From NCBI RefSeq assembly GCF_928368155.1, contig NZ_CAKMRU010000001.1, positions 874,001 to 938,000 of the forward strand: DNA of 64,000 nucleotides, written 5' to 3'. The position numbers were made by a program, and so were the translations under genes. Below are positions 36,751-44,243 of this stretch, one piece after another. Every line of letters starts with the position of its first letter. The first letter of the stretch is position 1. The notes under the pieces are model-generated. The model had not been told where the DNA came from, ran no database searches, and saw nothing but the letters and a program-made list of their open reading frames with translations. The stretch is from Anaerococcus ihuae. Lineage in GTDB: Bacteria > Bacillota > Clostridia > Tissierellales > Peptoniphilaceae.

Positions 36751-37821
36751 TTAAATATTATTTACGTAATTTTCACCCATTTTTGCTGTATAAACTTCAA
36801 TTGCAAGTCCAACTATTAGGAATAAAAATACTAAAACAGCTCCTGCTGAAGCTTTATTTGATGCGGATTCTGCCCCATCTTTTGCCTTTTGAACATTTTT
36901 ATCTAAATCTTTTTTAGCCTCATTTAGACCATCTTTTGCATTTTCAATTTGTTTGCTAGCTTCTTTTGAAGCCTTGTCCATTCCATCATAAATATTATTT
37001 ACAGCTTCTTCGCTTTCTTTTGCAGAAAGGCTAGAATTTTTGTAAACTTCTTCTTGAATTGTTTCTTTATCAACTGAATCGGTGATTGTCTTTGCTTTCT
37101 TTTCTAAAGATTTTGATAAATCATCAAGAATCTTATCAGAATTTTCTGGATTTGTTACAAGCTCTTTTCCAGCATTTGCAATTTCATCTTTTGATTCGTC
37201 TAGTTGAGATTTTAAATATCCTGGTTGAAGTTCTTTAACATCTGTTTCTTTCAAAGCATCTTCAATATTTTTTTCCAATTCTTTTGTATCAACATCAGAA
37301 ATAGAATCTCCAACACTTGAAAGAACATTTCCTGCTCCGTCAGCAGCTGTACTTGCAACACTACCTGCAATATCTCCACTTGTACTTGCTACAGTTTTAG
37401 CAACATTTCCTGCAATACCAAGAGCTGATGAAATCATGCTTGTTACTAAACCAAACAATAACATTATTGATAAAGCCCAACTCATAAATCCATGTAATAA
37501 AGATTGTCCCTTTGAGAATGCTCCAGAAATAAATCCAGAAATTGCAAATGAAATTATTAAAATAATAATTGTAGCAATTCCCATACCAATTCCCATAGAT
37601 TGGAAAGGATTTTGGTTGTTTGGTGAAAAGATTCCAAGACCCAAAGCTCCTACAAGTAAACTTAGTACAGTAAATACAGATGCAAAAGAAATCGCACCAG
37701 CAATTATTGCTCCCCAAGAAATACTATTATCTTTAGAATAATCATCCTTGTACCTAGTTCTTCTGTTTTCTCTACGATCAGATGACCTAGTTTTTTTATT
37801 TTCTTTTAAATTTTCAGTCAT
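36751..37821 (-). CDS. Membrane protein with long helical segment, function unknown
   Basis: Not recognised. 356 residues: a polar, Arg/Lys-rich N-terminus (1-32), three hydrophobic segments (about 34-64, 77-100 and 112-138), a region of about 180 residues rich in Ala, Ser, Asp, Glu and Lys with heptad-like amphipathic helix character (VASTSGDIAGSVASTAADGA, then KEASKQIENAKDGLNEAKKD), and a last membrane helix (about 326-346). The helical block resembles apolipoprotein- or LEA-like repeats. GGAGGAATT gives a good ribosome binding site. It stands alone between two terminators, so it is monocistronic. Could be an envelope-spanning or stress protein; inference only. Confidence 0.7.
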   Translation of the reverse strand: MTENLKENKKTRSSDRRENRRTRYKDDYSKDNSISWGAIIAGAISFASVFTVLSLLVGALGLGIFSPNNQNPFQSMGIGMGIATIIILIISFAISGFISGAFSKGQSLLHGFMSWALSIMLLFGLVTSMISSALGIAGNVAKTVASTSGDIAGSVASTAADGAGNVLSSVGDSISDVDTKELEKNIEDALKETDVKELQPGYLKSQLDESKDEIANAGKELVTNPENSDKILDDLSKSLEKKAKTITDSVDKETIQEEVYKNSSLSAKESEEAVNNIYDGMDKASKEASKQIENAKDGLNEAKKDLDKNVQKAKDGAESASNKASAGAVLVFLFLIVGLAIEVYTAKMGENYVNNI

Positions 37822-38008
37822 AATTCCTCCTTTATAATTTTATAAATCATAACTTATTACTTCAACATTATACTAGAAAAATTTTAATAATCAATTTCAT
37901 CACCCTATGATTTTAAATTTTTTAAATATCCAAATAAATTTTTTTCGAAAAAATCGACTAATAATCAAATATTTTAAAATCATTTTTTTAAATATTTAAA
38001 ATCTTATT

Positions 38009-38935
38009 TTATTTTTTGTACTTATATCGACTTTGAGCCTCTTCGATTTCTCTAATCATATCTCTGCCCTTTAACATTTTTTTGATATTTTTTACATCCA
38101 AAATCAAAACATCTGCTGCAATAAGCTCATTTTTAGATTCTTCTTTTAAAAATGAAGTATTAATTACAAGGACAGGTCTTACCCTTTCATCTTTTAGATT
38201 TTTAAAATTATGAGCAAGCTCTCTTGCAAAACCCTTGTCTATATCCCTTTGAGATCTATAATCTCTAATTTCAATTGCGTATCTTCTTTCTTTCTTCTTT
38301 GCATACAAATCAAATTTATTGCTTCTTTCAAAACCTTCCTGGTAGGGTTCAACCCGATATTTGGTATTTTTTAATGCTTTTGAAATCAACTTTTGATTAG
38401 TCAAATCTTCATTTAACATTCTTAAAGCTTTCAGAAGATTTTTAGGCTTTATTTTAAAAATTCCAGTGGTCTTTGTTTGATCTTTTCCTATGATTTTTTC
38501 ATCAAAACCAACCATTAAATCATCTACAATATTAAAACAACCATGAGCAATAGCATTTCTAATATGCCTTAAAAGAGATTCAGTTTTTGTTTCCCCATCA
38601 GATTGAGTCAAAATTAATTTTTGAGAATTTGTGCAAATACTTTTTTTGTACTCACTTGCCAAATTTTCATCAATTTCTTCTGTAAAAAGACAGTCCTCAT
38701 CTCTTAAATCCATATAATTCATTATTTCAACAAATGTATAATAATCATATTCCATATTTGAAATCAATTCATTCGATTTCGATTGAATTGACGAAATATC
38801 AGGGACATACCACAACAAGTAGGCAATAGCCTCCCACATATCCCTTGACATTTTAATAGGGATTTCCTTATGTATTAATGAATATTCTTTGGGATTTTTG
38901 CATTTATCTTTTTCAAATTTTTCTGTTAATTCCAT
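38009..38935 (-). CDS. HEPN-like protein with C-terminal nuclease-fold region
   Basis: 308 residues, orphan gene. The N-terminal half is helical and carries HIRNAIAHG, giving the HEPN RNase motif Rx4H (R126, H131), as in Abi-type and toxin HEPN proteins. The C-terminal part (about 203-290) looks like an Mrr/PD-(D/E)xK fold: FDLYAKKKERRYAIEIRDY gives D209 and E222-x-R224, with Arg in place of the usual Lys, and RPVLVINTSFLKEESKNELI and DVLILDVKNIKKML match the following strands and helices. No membrane segment and no partner gene are seen. It sits in AT-rich flanks. A role in phage defence is plausible but not shown. Confidence 0.6.
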   Translation of the reverse strand: MELTEKFEKDKCKNPKEYSLIHKEIPIKMSRDMWEAIAYLLWYVPDISSIQSKSNELISNMEYDYYTFVEIMNYMDLRDEDCLFTEEIDENLASEYKKSICTNSQKLILTQSDGETKTESLLRHIRNAIAHGCFNIVDDLMVGFDEKIIGKDQTKTTGIFKIKPKNLLKALRMLNEDLTNQKLISKALKNTKYRVEPYQEGFERSNKFDLYAKKKERRYAIEIRDYRSQRDIDKGFARELAHNFKNLKDERVRPVLVINTSFLKEESKNELIAADVLILDVKNIKKMLKGRDMIREIEEAQSRYKYKK

Positions 38936-39091
38936 ATATACTTCCTTTATTATTTTTCATTATAAATTTACCCATAAAATAAATTTTCAATTCATCAAAT
39001 TAAATAAAATGAAAAATATTTGTTTATTTTTTTTATTTATGGTTATCCTTATAAAGACGTAAATGAAAATAAAATTTAAAAGGAGTAAAAA

Positions 39092-39682
39092 ATGAAACTT
39101 GCAATTATATATTATTCACAAACTGGCCACAATTTTCAAATGGCAAAATGGGCCAAAGAAGAAGCTGAAAAAAACGGAGCTGAAGTTAGGCTTTTAAAAG
39201 TTAAAGAATATTTAGATGAAAAAGGAGCTGAAGAAAATCCAGGATGGAAAAAATATTTAGAAGATTCTAAAGAAATAAAAGAAGCTACATCTGATGATTT
39301 AGTTTGGGCTGATGCAATAATTTTCTCATCCCCAACAAGATTTGGAAATATTTCCTTCCAATTAAAGGCATTTTTAGATGCGCAAGGAGGAGTTTGGGCG
39401 AAAGGTTTATTAACAAATAAAGTGATTTCTGCAATGACTTCCGCCCAAAATAATAACGGTGGACAAGAAGGAACAATAAAAGCAATTTATACAAGCGCCG
39501 CTCACTGGGGAGGAATTATTGTTCCAGTTGGCTACACTGATGATTCAGTTTATGCTCAAGGTGGAAATCCTTACGGAGCAAGTGGAACTACAACAAACGA
39601 AGGATTTTCAAATGAAATTGAGAAAGCTGTAAAAGCACAAGCAAAAAGTGTTGTAGAAATCACAAAAAAACTTGTAGATTAA
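39092..39682 (+). CDS. WrbA-type flavodoxin / NAD(P)H:quinone oxidoreductase
   Basis: Flavodoxin-fold protein (196 residues). The FMN phosphate loop YYSQTGHNFQMAKWA is at the N-terminus, SPTRFGNISFQLKAFLD is the WrbA-family isoalloxazine loop, and SAQNNNGGQEGTIKAIYT and GYTDDSVYAQGGNPYGAS follow. WrbA proteins reduce quinones by two electrons. AAGGAGT precedes the ATG. Likely single-gene transcript, sharing a terminator with the convergent small protein at 39718. Confidence 0.88.
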   Translation: MKLAIIYYSQTGHNFQMAKWAKEEAEKNGAEVRLLKVKEYLDEKGAEENPGWKKYLEDSKEIKEATSDDLVWADAIIFSSPTRFGNISFQLKAFLDAQGGVWAKGLLTNKVISAMTSAQNNNGGQEGTIKAIYTSAAHWGGIIVPVGYTDDSVYAQGGNPYGASGTTTNEGFSNEIEKAVKAQAKSVVEITKKLVD

Positions 39683-39689
39683 CAGATAT

Positions 39690-39717
39690 AAAAAAATGAC
39701 CCGCAAAGGTCATTTTT
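39690..39717. terminator. Bidirectional terminator
   Basis: AAAATGACC-loop-GGTCATTTT with T/A runs on both sides, between wrbA-like gene and the LDCC small gene. Confidence 0.8.
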
Positions 39718-39846
39718 CTATTTATATTCTTTTTTGTTCATTGAACAACAATCTAATTTTTCATTTCCAAAAGATTTTTTATTTTCTTTTGCTAGATTTT
39801 TCAAGAATTTTTCCCATCTATTTTTTATTGCTTCAAAAATTTTCAT
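39718..39846 (-). CDS. 42-residue LDCC-motif protein
   Basis: Short gene read directly from the sequence. ATG at 39844-39846, with GAGGAGGT 5 nt upstream (a near-perfect ribosome binding site), and TAG at 39718-39720. The protein begins MKIFEAIKNRWEKFLKN, has a basic helical N-terminal part, then SFGNEKLDCCSMNKKEYK. The KLDCC motif near the C-terminus marks a family of tiny putative metal-binding proteins in Firmicutes. Function unknown. A terminator lies directly after the stop, and the gene is followed on its upstream side by the macrodomain gene on the same strand. Confidence 0.8.
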   Translation of the reverse strand: MKIFEAIKNRWEKFLKNLAKENKKSFGNEKLDCCSMNKKEYK

Positions 39847-39927
39847 ATTTTACCTCCTCGGGTAATAATTTGTAAATTTTCTACAATAATATTTATACCG
39901 GAAAAAATTATTTCTTTCAAATTTTAC

Positions 39928-40419
39928 TTATCCCATAATTAAAGACAGGATATCTTTTCCAAAAGTAGAAAGATAAACTTCCATTTCATTATCATTTAAA
40001 AATTTTTCGATTGTTCTTTTTGCTATAAAAAATGCATCTTTTTCTGGAAATCCATAAATTCCAGCAGAAATCAAAGGAAAGGCTATTGATTTTATTTCAT
40101 TTTTCTTGGCAAGTTTTAAAGAATTTCTATAAGCATCTGATAAAATTTTTTCACAGGCTTCTTTGTACATTTTATTATAAATTGGCCCTACTGCATGGAT
40201 TATATGTTTTTGGTAAAGATCAAATCCATCTGTAATTACAGCCTCACCAGGTTTTATTGGGGATAATTTTTGACAAGCTTTTTTTAGATTTTCTCTTCCC
40301 GCTTTTTCAAAGATTTGCCCACATATTCCCCCGCCTTCTATCAAATCAACATTCGCTGCATTTACAACAGCATCAACTTTTAATTTTAAAATATCCATAT
40401 CAACTACTTGTAATGTCAT
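39928..40419 (-). CDS. Macrodomain protein (O-acetyl-ADP-ribose deacetylase type)
   Basis: Single macrodomain of 163 residues. It has VVNAANVDLIEGGG near the N-terminus, HIIHAVGP, and SIAFPLISAGIYGFPEKDA, the ADP-ribose binding loops. The catalytic-loop region reads GGGICGQIFEKAG, where many relatives have GGGGVDGAIHRAAG. Relatives hydrolyse O-acetyl-ADP-ribose or remove ADP-ribose from proteins and nucleic acids. AAGGAG precedes the ATG. It lies upstream of the LDCC gene, 80 nt apart. Confidence 0.9.
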   Translation of the reverse strand: MTLQVVDMDILKLKVDAVVNAANVDLIEGGGICGQIFEKAGRENLKKACQKLSPIKPGEAVITDGFDLYQKHIIHAVGPIYNKMYKEACEKILSDAYRNSLKLAKKNEIKSIAFPLISAGIYGFPEKDAFFIAKRTIEKFLNDNEMEVYLSTFGKDILSLIMG

Positions 40420-40514
40420 AATAACTCCTTATTAATATTATAACTTGAAAATTTAAAATTTCATAATATACTATTCTTGTAGGAATACTTTAAAATTAAA
40501 ATTAATAAAATTGA

Positions 40515-40542
40515 TTTACAAATTCGAATTTTAAAGTATAAT
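40515..40542 (+). promoter_or_regulatory. Promoter of the DUF1232 gene
   Basis: TTTACA (40515-40520), 16-bp spacer, TATAAT (40537-40542). Start codon at 40597. Confidence 0.65.
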
Positions 40543-40596
40543 TAAACCAGAAATTAAAATAATTAATTTTTTAAAAAAAGAAAGTAAGGGATAAGA

Positions 40597-40869
40597 ATGA
40601 AAAATAAATTTTCAAAAATCACAAATTTTATACCAGTATATTTTAGGGCTATGAAAGATAAAAATACTCCAAAACTTGCAAAAATTTTGGGACTTGGAGC
40701 TATTTTATATGCAATAATGCCAGCTGATTTAATAAATGATATGATCCCATTTTTGGGAATTTTGGATGATGCAATCGTCCTTCCATTTTTAATTTATATA
40801 ACAAGCAAGATGATTCCAGATTATGTAATGGAAAAGGAAAAAATTGAATATATAGAAGAAAATAAATAA
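40597..40869 (+). CDS. DUF1232 (YkvA-like) small membrane protein
   Basis: 90 residues. The core YAIMPADLINDMIPFLGILDDAIVLPFLIY is DUF1232 (shown here in full only as positions 38-67; key residues are the two Asp of ADL and LDD). Flanking helices are basic and acidic. Function unknown in all relatives; probably membrane-associated. Ribosome binding site TAAGGG 7 nt upstream. Monocistronic, with its own promoter and a terminator. Confidence 0.85.
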   Translation: MKNKFSKITNFIPVYFRAMKDKNTPKLAKILGLGAILYAIMPADLINDMIPFLGILDDAIVLPFLIYITSKMIPDYVMEKEKIEYIEENK

Positions 40870-40893
40870 AAAGACCTCGCCGGGTCTTTTTTA
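40867..40893. terminator. Bidirectional terminator
   Basis: AAAAGACC-TCGCCG-GGTCTTTT between the DUF1232 gene and the convergent ABC permease gene. Confidence 0.8.
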
Positions 40894-42522
40894 TTGTTTT
40901 ATTTTAAAGGTTTTTGGGGAGAATTTATATATTAAAAAACTAGCAAGTCCTACAAATCCTATCATAAAAATTGAAATTATTAACATAAATTTAATCTCTC
41001 CAATTTTTGTTGCCAAAGCCGGAAGTCCGAATATAAATATATAATACAAAAACATATTCATTAAAACTAAAACTACAGATTTTTGTTTTCCTTCTTTATC
41101 AAAGGGTTGGATTATATAATATTGAAACAAGGGCAAAATTGTAAAAAACATAGCATTTAATACTATATAAAAAATTGGTAATGATAAATTTAAATCAGTT
41201 TTGGTCAAAAATTTTGTTGCAAAACCAATATAAATTATAAACATAGCTCCCATAGGAATTGACATAAGTTTAAAAATCGAATTAAATCTAAGCCAAAACA
41301 TTTTCAATAGGTTCTTATCTTCCCTATAAAAATTGTAATACAAAAGCGAAGAGTCACAGTTTTTATAAAATGCCATTAGTATTAAATCTTGTTTAAATAA
41401 TATATATGAAATTATTGGAATTATAAATATTAAAATTTTATAAACTTCTTTCGCCTTAATTGTAAGGCTTGATAAAAGAAAAAATCCACAAATTCCTAAA
41501 ATAAGAAAAATTCCACTTTTTATTAAAGTTGGTTTTAAAAGATGTCTTTTGTGCCTTTTAAAAAACAAATTATTCAAATAGACAAAGCCTTCTCCCTTAA
41601 CTTTTTCATTTTTATTTACATCTTTATTTTCAATTTTTACAACATTATTTTGCATATCTTTTGAATTTTCTACTGCTAGTTTATATACATTTATTGTTTT
41701 TTCAATTATTTTGTCATAGCTTTTGAAATTTTTAAAATATTTCACAACAAATGGAAATAAAATTAAATTTATAAAGAAAAATCCAAGACTTAAAACTTTA
41801 AAATCAAGTTTTATTATTAAAGCCAATAAACTAATCGCCAAATCCAAAATTAAAATCAAAATGATTTGAAAAAATGGTCTATCTTCAAAAAATGGTTTTT
41901 CTCTTTTTTCATATATTTTTGTCCAAAATCCTGTAATATTTATATTATAAAAATAAATACCAAGACTAAATAAAAATGTGTAAAGAGGATTTATATCTGC
42001 AAAAATTTTTCCAAAAATCACAAATCCCAAAGTTCTTCCTATAAAAATCAAAAATGGTTCTAAATACAAAAATATATGTGCTAAATCATTTGGATAAAAA
42101 TTAAAATTTTTACTTAAATCAGAAAATGCATTCCCATTATCTGTTAATAATGATGATGTTATCATATTTGTAATATAAAAAATAAAAGGTGTACAAGTTA
42201 GAAGAACTGCACCTGGACTTAAATCAAAATCACTCCTAAAAAACAAGGGATATTTATCAGAAATTTCAAATAATAATTTTAAAAGGGTCCTTGAAATAAA
42301 AATCGCAAAGCCAAAAGTTAAAATTGATTTTATCATTTGCCAAATTATTGAAAAAATAGGAATGAATGTATTAAAAATTTCTTTTAAATCATAAAAATAA
42401 TACTTGTCGCCCATGTGTCTTCCAATTATTGGAATTTTTCTTATACCATAAACCATTCCATTAAAAACTTTGGTAATCTTTATTCTTTCAATTAATAGAA
42501 ATTTTGAAAAATACCTAGTCAT
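40891..42522 (-). CDS. ABC transporter membrane protein (ABC-2 like)
   Basis: 543 residues from the ATG at 42522 (MTRYFSKFLLIERI), preceded by GGGTGAT. It has about ten to twelve hydrophobic segments separated by Lys-rich loops and one larger cytoplasmic loop around residues 270-315. There is no recognisable enzymatic motif. It overlaps the ATPase gene by eight bases, so the two form one transporter. Similar large permease partners move lipids, drugs or peptides; the substrate cannot be told from sequence. Confidence 0.8.
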   Translation of the reverse strand: MTRYFSKFLLIERIKITKVFNGMVYGIRKIPIIGRHMGDKYYFYDLKEIFNTFIPIFSIIWQMIKSILTFGFAIFISRTLLKLLFEISDKYPLFFRSDFDLSPGAVLLTCTPFIFYITNMITSSLLTDNGNAFSDLSKNFNFYPNDLAHIFLYLEPFLIFIGRTLGFVIFGKIFADINPLYTFLFSLGIYFYNINITGFWTKIYEKREKPFFEDRPFFQIILILILDLAISLLALIIKLDFKVLSLGFFFINLILFPFVVKYFKNFKSYDKIIEKTINVYKLAVENSKDMQNNVVKIENKDVNKNEKVKGEGFVYLNNLFFKRHKRHLLKPTLIKSGIFLILGICGFFLLSSLTIKAKEVYKILIFIIPIISYILFKQDLILMAFYKNCDSSLLYYNFYREDKNLLKMFWLRFNSIFKLMSIPMGAMFIIYIGFATKFLTKTDLNLSLPIFYIVLNAMFFTILPLFQYYIIQPFDKEGKQKSVVLVLMNMFLYYIFIFGLPALATKIGEIKFMLIISIFMIGFVGLASFLIYKFSPKTFKIKQ

Positions 42523-43270
42523 CTTTATCACCCAAATTTTCATCTTCTAAATTTATCTCAATATTTTCAATATTTTTGCTTGTCAAAAGCTTTATAATTT
42601 TATCTTCAAAATCCTTATCTTCTGAAACCCTCTTATCAACTTTTTGTAAATTTTTATCGTGTAGAAGGACAATATCATCACAAATATCTTTTGCAAGTTG
42701 CAAGATATGGGTTGAAAAAATTATTATATGATCCTTGTGAATATCTCTGATTATTTTTTTCATTTCAAGTTGAACAACTACATCAAGACTTGTAAGCGGC
42801 TCATCCATCAAAATCACCTTTGGTCTTAAAATCAAAAACATAAGCATTTGAAGTTTATTTTTCATTCCTGTTGAATAATCTTGGATAAGCCTATCAACAT
42901 CTTCCAAATCAAAATCTACAAGAGAAAAATATTCTTCTATCGATTTTTCATTTTTAATATTTTCCTTATTAGCCTCTACAAAAAATTTAATAAATTCTCG
43001 TCCTGTAAGAAATTTAGGAAGGTCAGGCTCTGCAACCATAAAAAATACATCCCTAAAATCAAGCTCTCTCTTGCCATTTTCATCAATAAGATAAATATTT
43101 CCAGAATCTTTTTTAATTTGCTCACTAATCAAAGAAAAAAGAGTAGTTTTTCCTGCACCATTTCTTCCCAAAAGAGCATAAACAACCCCCTGGTCAAAAG
43201 TGTAATCTATATTTTTTAAAACTTCTTTTTTGCCAAATTTTTTGGAAAGATTTTTTATTTCAAGTTTCAT
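42515..43270 (-). CDS. ABC transporter ATP-binding protein
   Basis: 251 residues with a complete ATPase: Walker A LLGRNGAGKTTL, Q-loop region FFMVAEPDLP, signature DYSTGMKNKL (STGMK rather than LSGGQ, common in ABC-2 exporters), Walker B VILMDEPLTSLD, and the switch His in STHILQLA. AAAGGAGC precedes the ATG. First gene of the two-gene transporter operon. Confidence 0.92.
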   Translation of the reverse strand: MKLEIKNLSKKFGKKEVLKNIDYTFDQGVVYALLGRNGAGKTTLFSLISEQIKKDSGNIYLIDENGKRELDFRDVFFMVAEPDLPKFLTGREFIKFFVEANKENIKNEKSIEEYFSLVDFDLEDVDRLIQDYSTGMKNKLQMLMFLILRPKVILMDEPLTSLDVVVQLEMKKIIRDIHKDHIIIFSTHILQLAKDICDDIVLLHDKNLQKVDKRVSEDKDFEDKIIKLLTSKNIENIEINLEDENLGDKDD

Positions 43271-43354
43271 AAAAGCTCCTTTAAAAAATTTATATTTTTT
43301 TATTAATAATATTATTTATTTCATCATTAATCTTTTCAATTATAACAAAAAAAT

Positions 43355-43375
43355 AAGCAAGTCCAAAACTTGCTT
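43355..43375 (-). terminator. Distal copy of the pcp terminator hairpin
   Basis: AAGCAAGT-CCAAA-ACTTGCTT. On the minus strand it is followed by ATTTTTTTG. The right-hand copy at 43572-43591 is an exact duplicate of its core. The stretch 43287-43354 upstream of the ABC gene is A/T-rich with nothing else seen. Confidence 0.75.
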
Positions 43376-43571
43376 CAGACTGTTGATAAAGTATACAAAT
43401 CCTCATGCTAAGAATATCATACGGAAAAATTGATTTGATTTCAAATTTTAAAATTCGTCAAAAAACGCACTGTTTGAGCGTTAGCGAGTTTGCGTTTTTA
43501 GAATTTTGGAATTTAGAAATCAACAATTTTTGAAGTCCGATATTCGTGCTTGAGGGTTTGTATACGCTCTG
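43376..43571 (-). repeat. Terminator-nested palindromic element, copy B (196 bp)
   Basis: Same length as copy A at 24638-24833, with only a handful of single-base differences that I can see (for example GTTGATAAAG versus GTTGACAAAG, ATACGG versus ATACGA, TATACGCTCTG versus TCTACGTTCTG). Same orientation relative to its upstream gene (pcp). Bracketed by duplicated pcp terminator hairpins. No ORF. Confidence 0.85.
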
Positions 43572-43591
43572 AGCAAGTCCAAAACTTGCTT
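43572..43591 (-). terminator. Proximal pcp terminator hairpin without U-tract
   Basis: AGCAAGT-CCAAA-ACTTGCT, identical in the core to the hairpin at 43355-43375. In the pcp transcript it comes first and leads into the repeat element. Confidence 0.7.
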
Positions 43592-43601
43592 ATTTTAAAA
43601 A

Positions 43602-44243
43602 TTATGAAATTTTTCCACCAGAAATTTTCAAATCTTCTCCATCATAGTTTATTATAGTTTTTATGGCAATATTTATTGCTTTTAAAGAATTTTCCAAATC
43701 CATTGAAGGTGTATTTGTTTTGTTTATAACTTGTTCTGGCAAATATGGAATATGAATAAATCCCGCTCTTATATTTTTATATTTTTTTGCCAAATACAAG
43801 GCTTCATACATCAAATGATTGCAAACAAAAGTTCCTGCTGAGTTTGAAATTTCTGCTGGAATCTTTTCTTTTTCTATCTCTTCAACTATTTTTTTTATTG
43901 GTAAATTTGAAAAATAAGCATTTTCTCCGTCAATTCTTATTTTTTCATCAATCGGCTTTTTACCATCGTTATCAGAAATTCTTGCATCATCAATATTAAT
44001 AGCAATTCTTTCAACAGAAATCGCACTTCTTCCACCAGCTTGACCAATACACAAAATTACATCTGGCCTTATTTTTTTGATATTTTCTTCTAAAATTTCT
44101 CCAGATTTTTCAAATTTTGTAGGTATTTCTACTTTGAAAATTTGATTTTTCTCAATTTTTTCTTCAACTTTTTTTACAAGTACTATTGATGGATTTATCT
44201 TATCATCTCCAAAAGGATCAAATCCTGTAAGCAAAATTTTCAT
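43602..44243 (-). CDS. pcp: Pyroglutamyl-peptidase I
   Basis: Cysteine peptidase of family C15 that removes N-terminal pyroglutamate. It begins KILLTGFDPFGDDKINPS; the Glu region is RISDNDG-proximal, the catalytic Cys sits in SAGTFVCNHLMYEAL, and the catalytic His in GFIHIPYLPEQ. The 213 residues are standard. It overlaps the 3' end of the M20 gene by 26 nt. A role in peptide use fits an amino-acid-fermenting anaerobe (inference). Confidence 0.95.
   Translation of the reverse strand: MKILLTGFDPFGDDKINPSIVLVKKVEEKIEKNQIFKVEIPTKFEKSGEILEENIKKIRPDVILCIGQAGGRSAISVERIAINIDDARISDNDGKKPIDEKIRIDGENAYFSNLPIKKIVEEIEKEKIPAEISNSAGTFVCNHLMYEALYLAKKYKNIRAGFIHIPYLPEQVINKTNTPSMDLENSLKAINIAIKTIINYDGEDLKISGGKIS

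Noticed and set aside
38009-38935. HEPN gene as half of a HEPN-MNT toxin-antitoxin pair
   Set aside because: No nucleotidyltransferase-like or other small gene lies beside it on the same strand.
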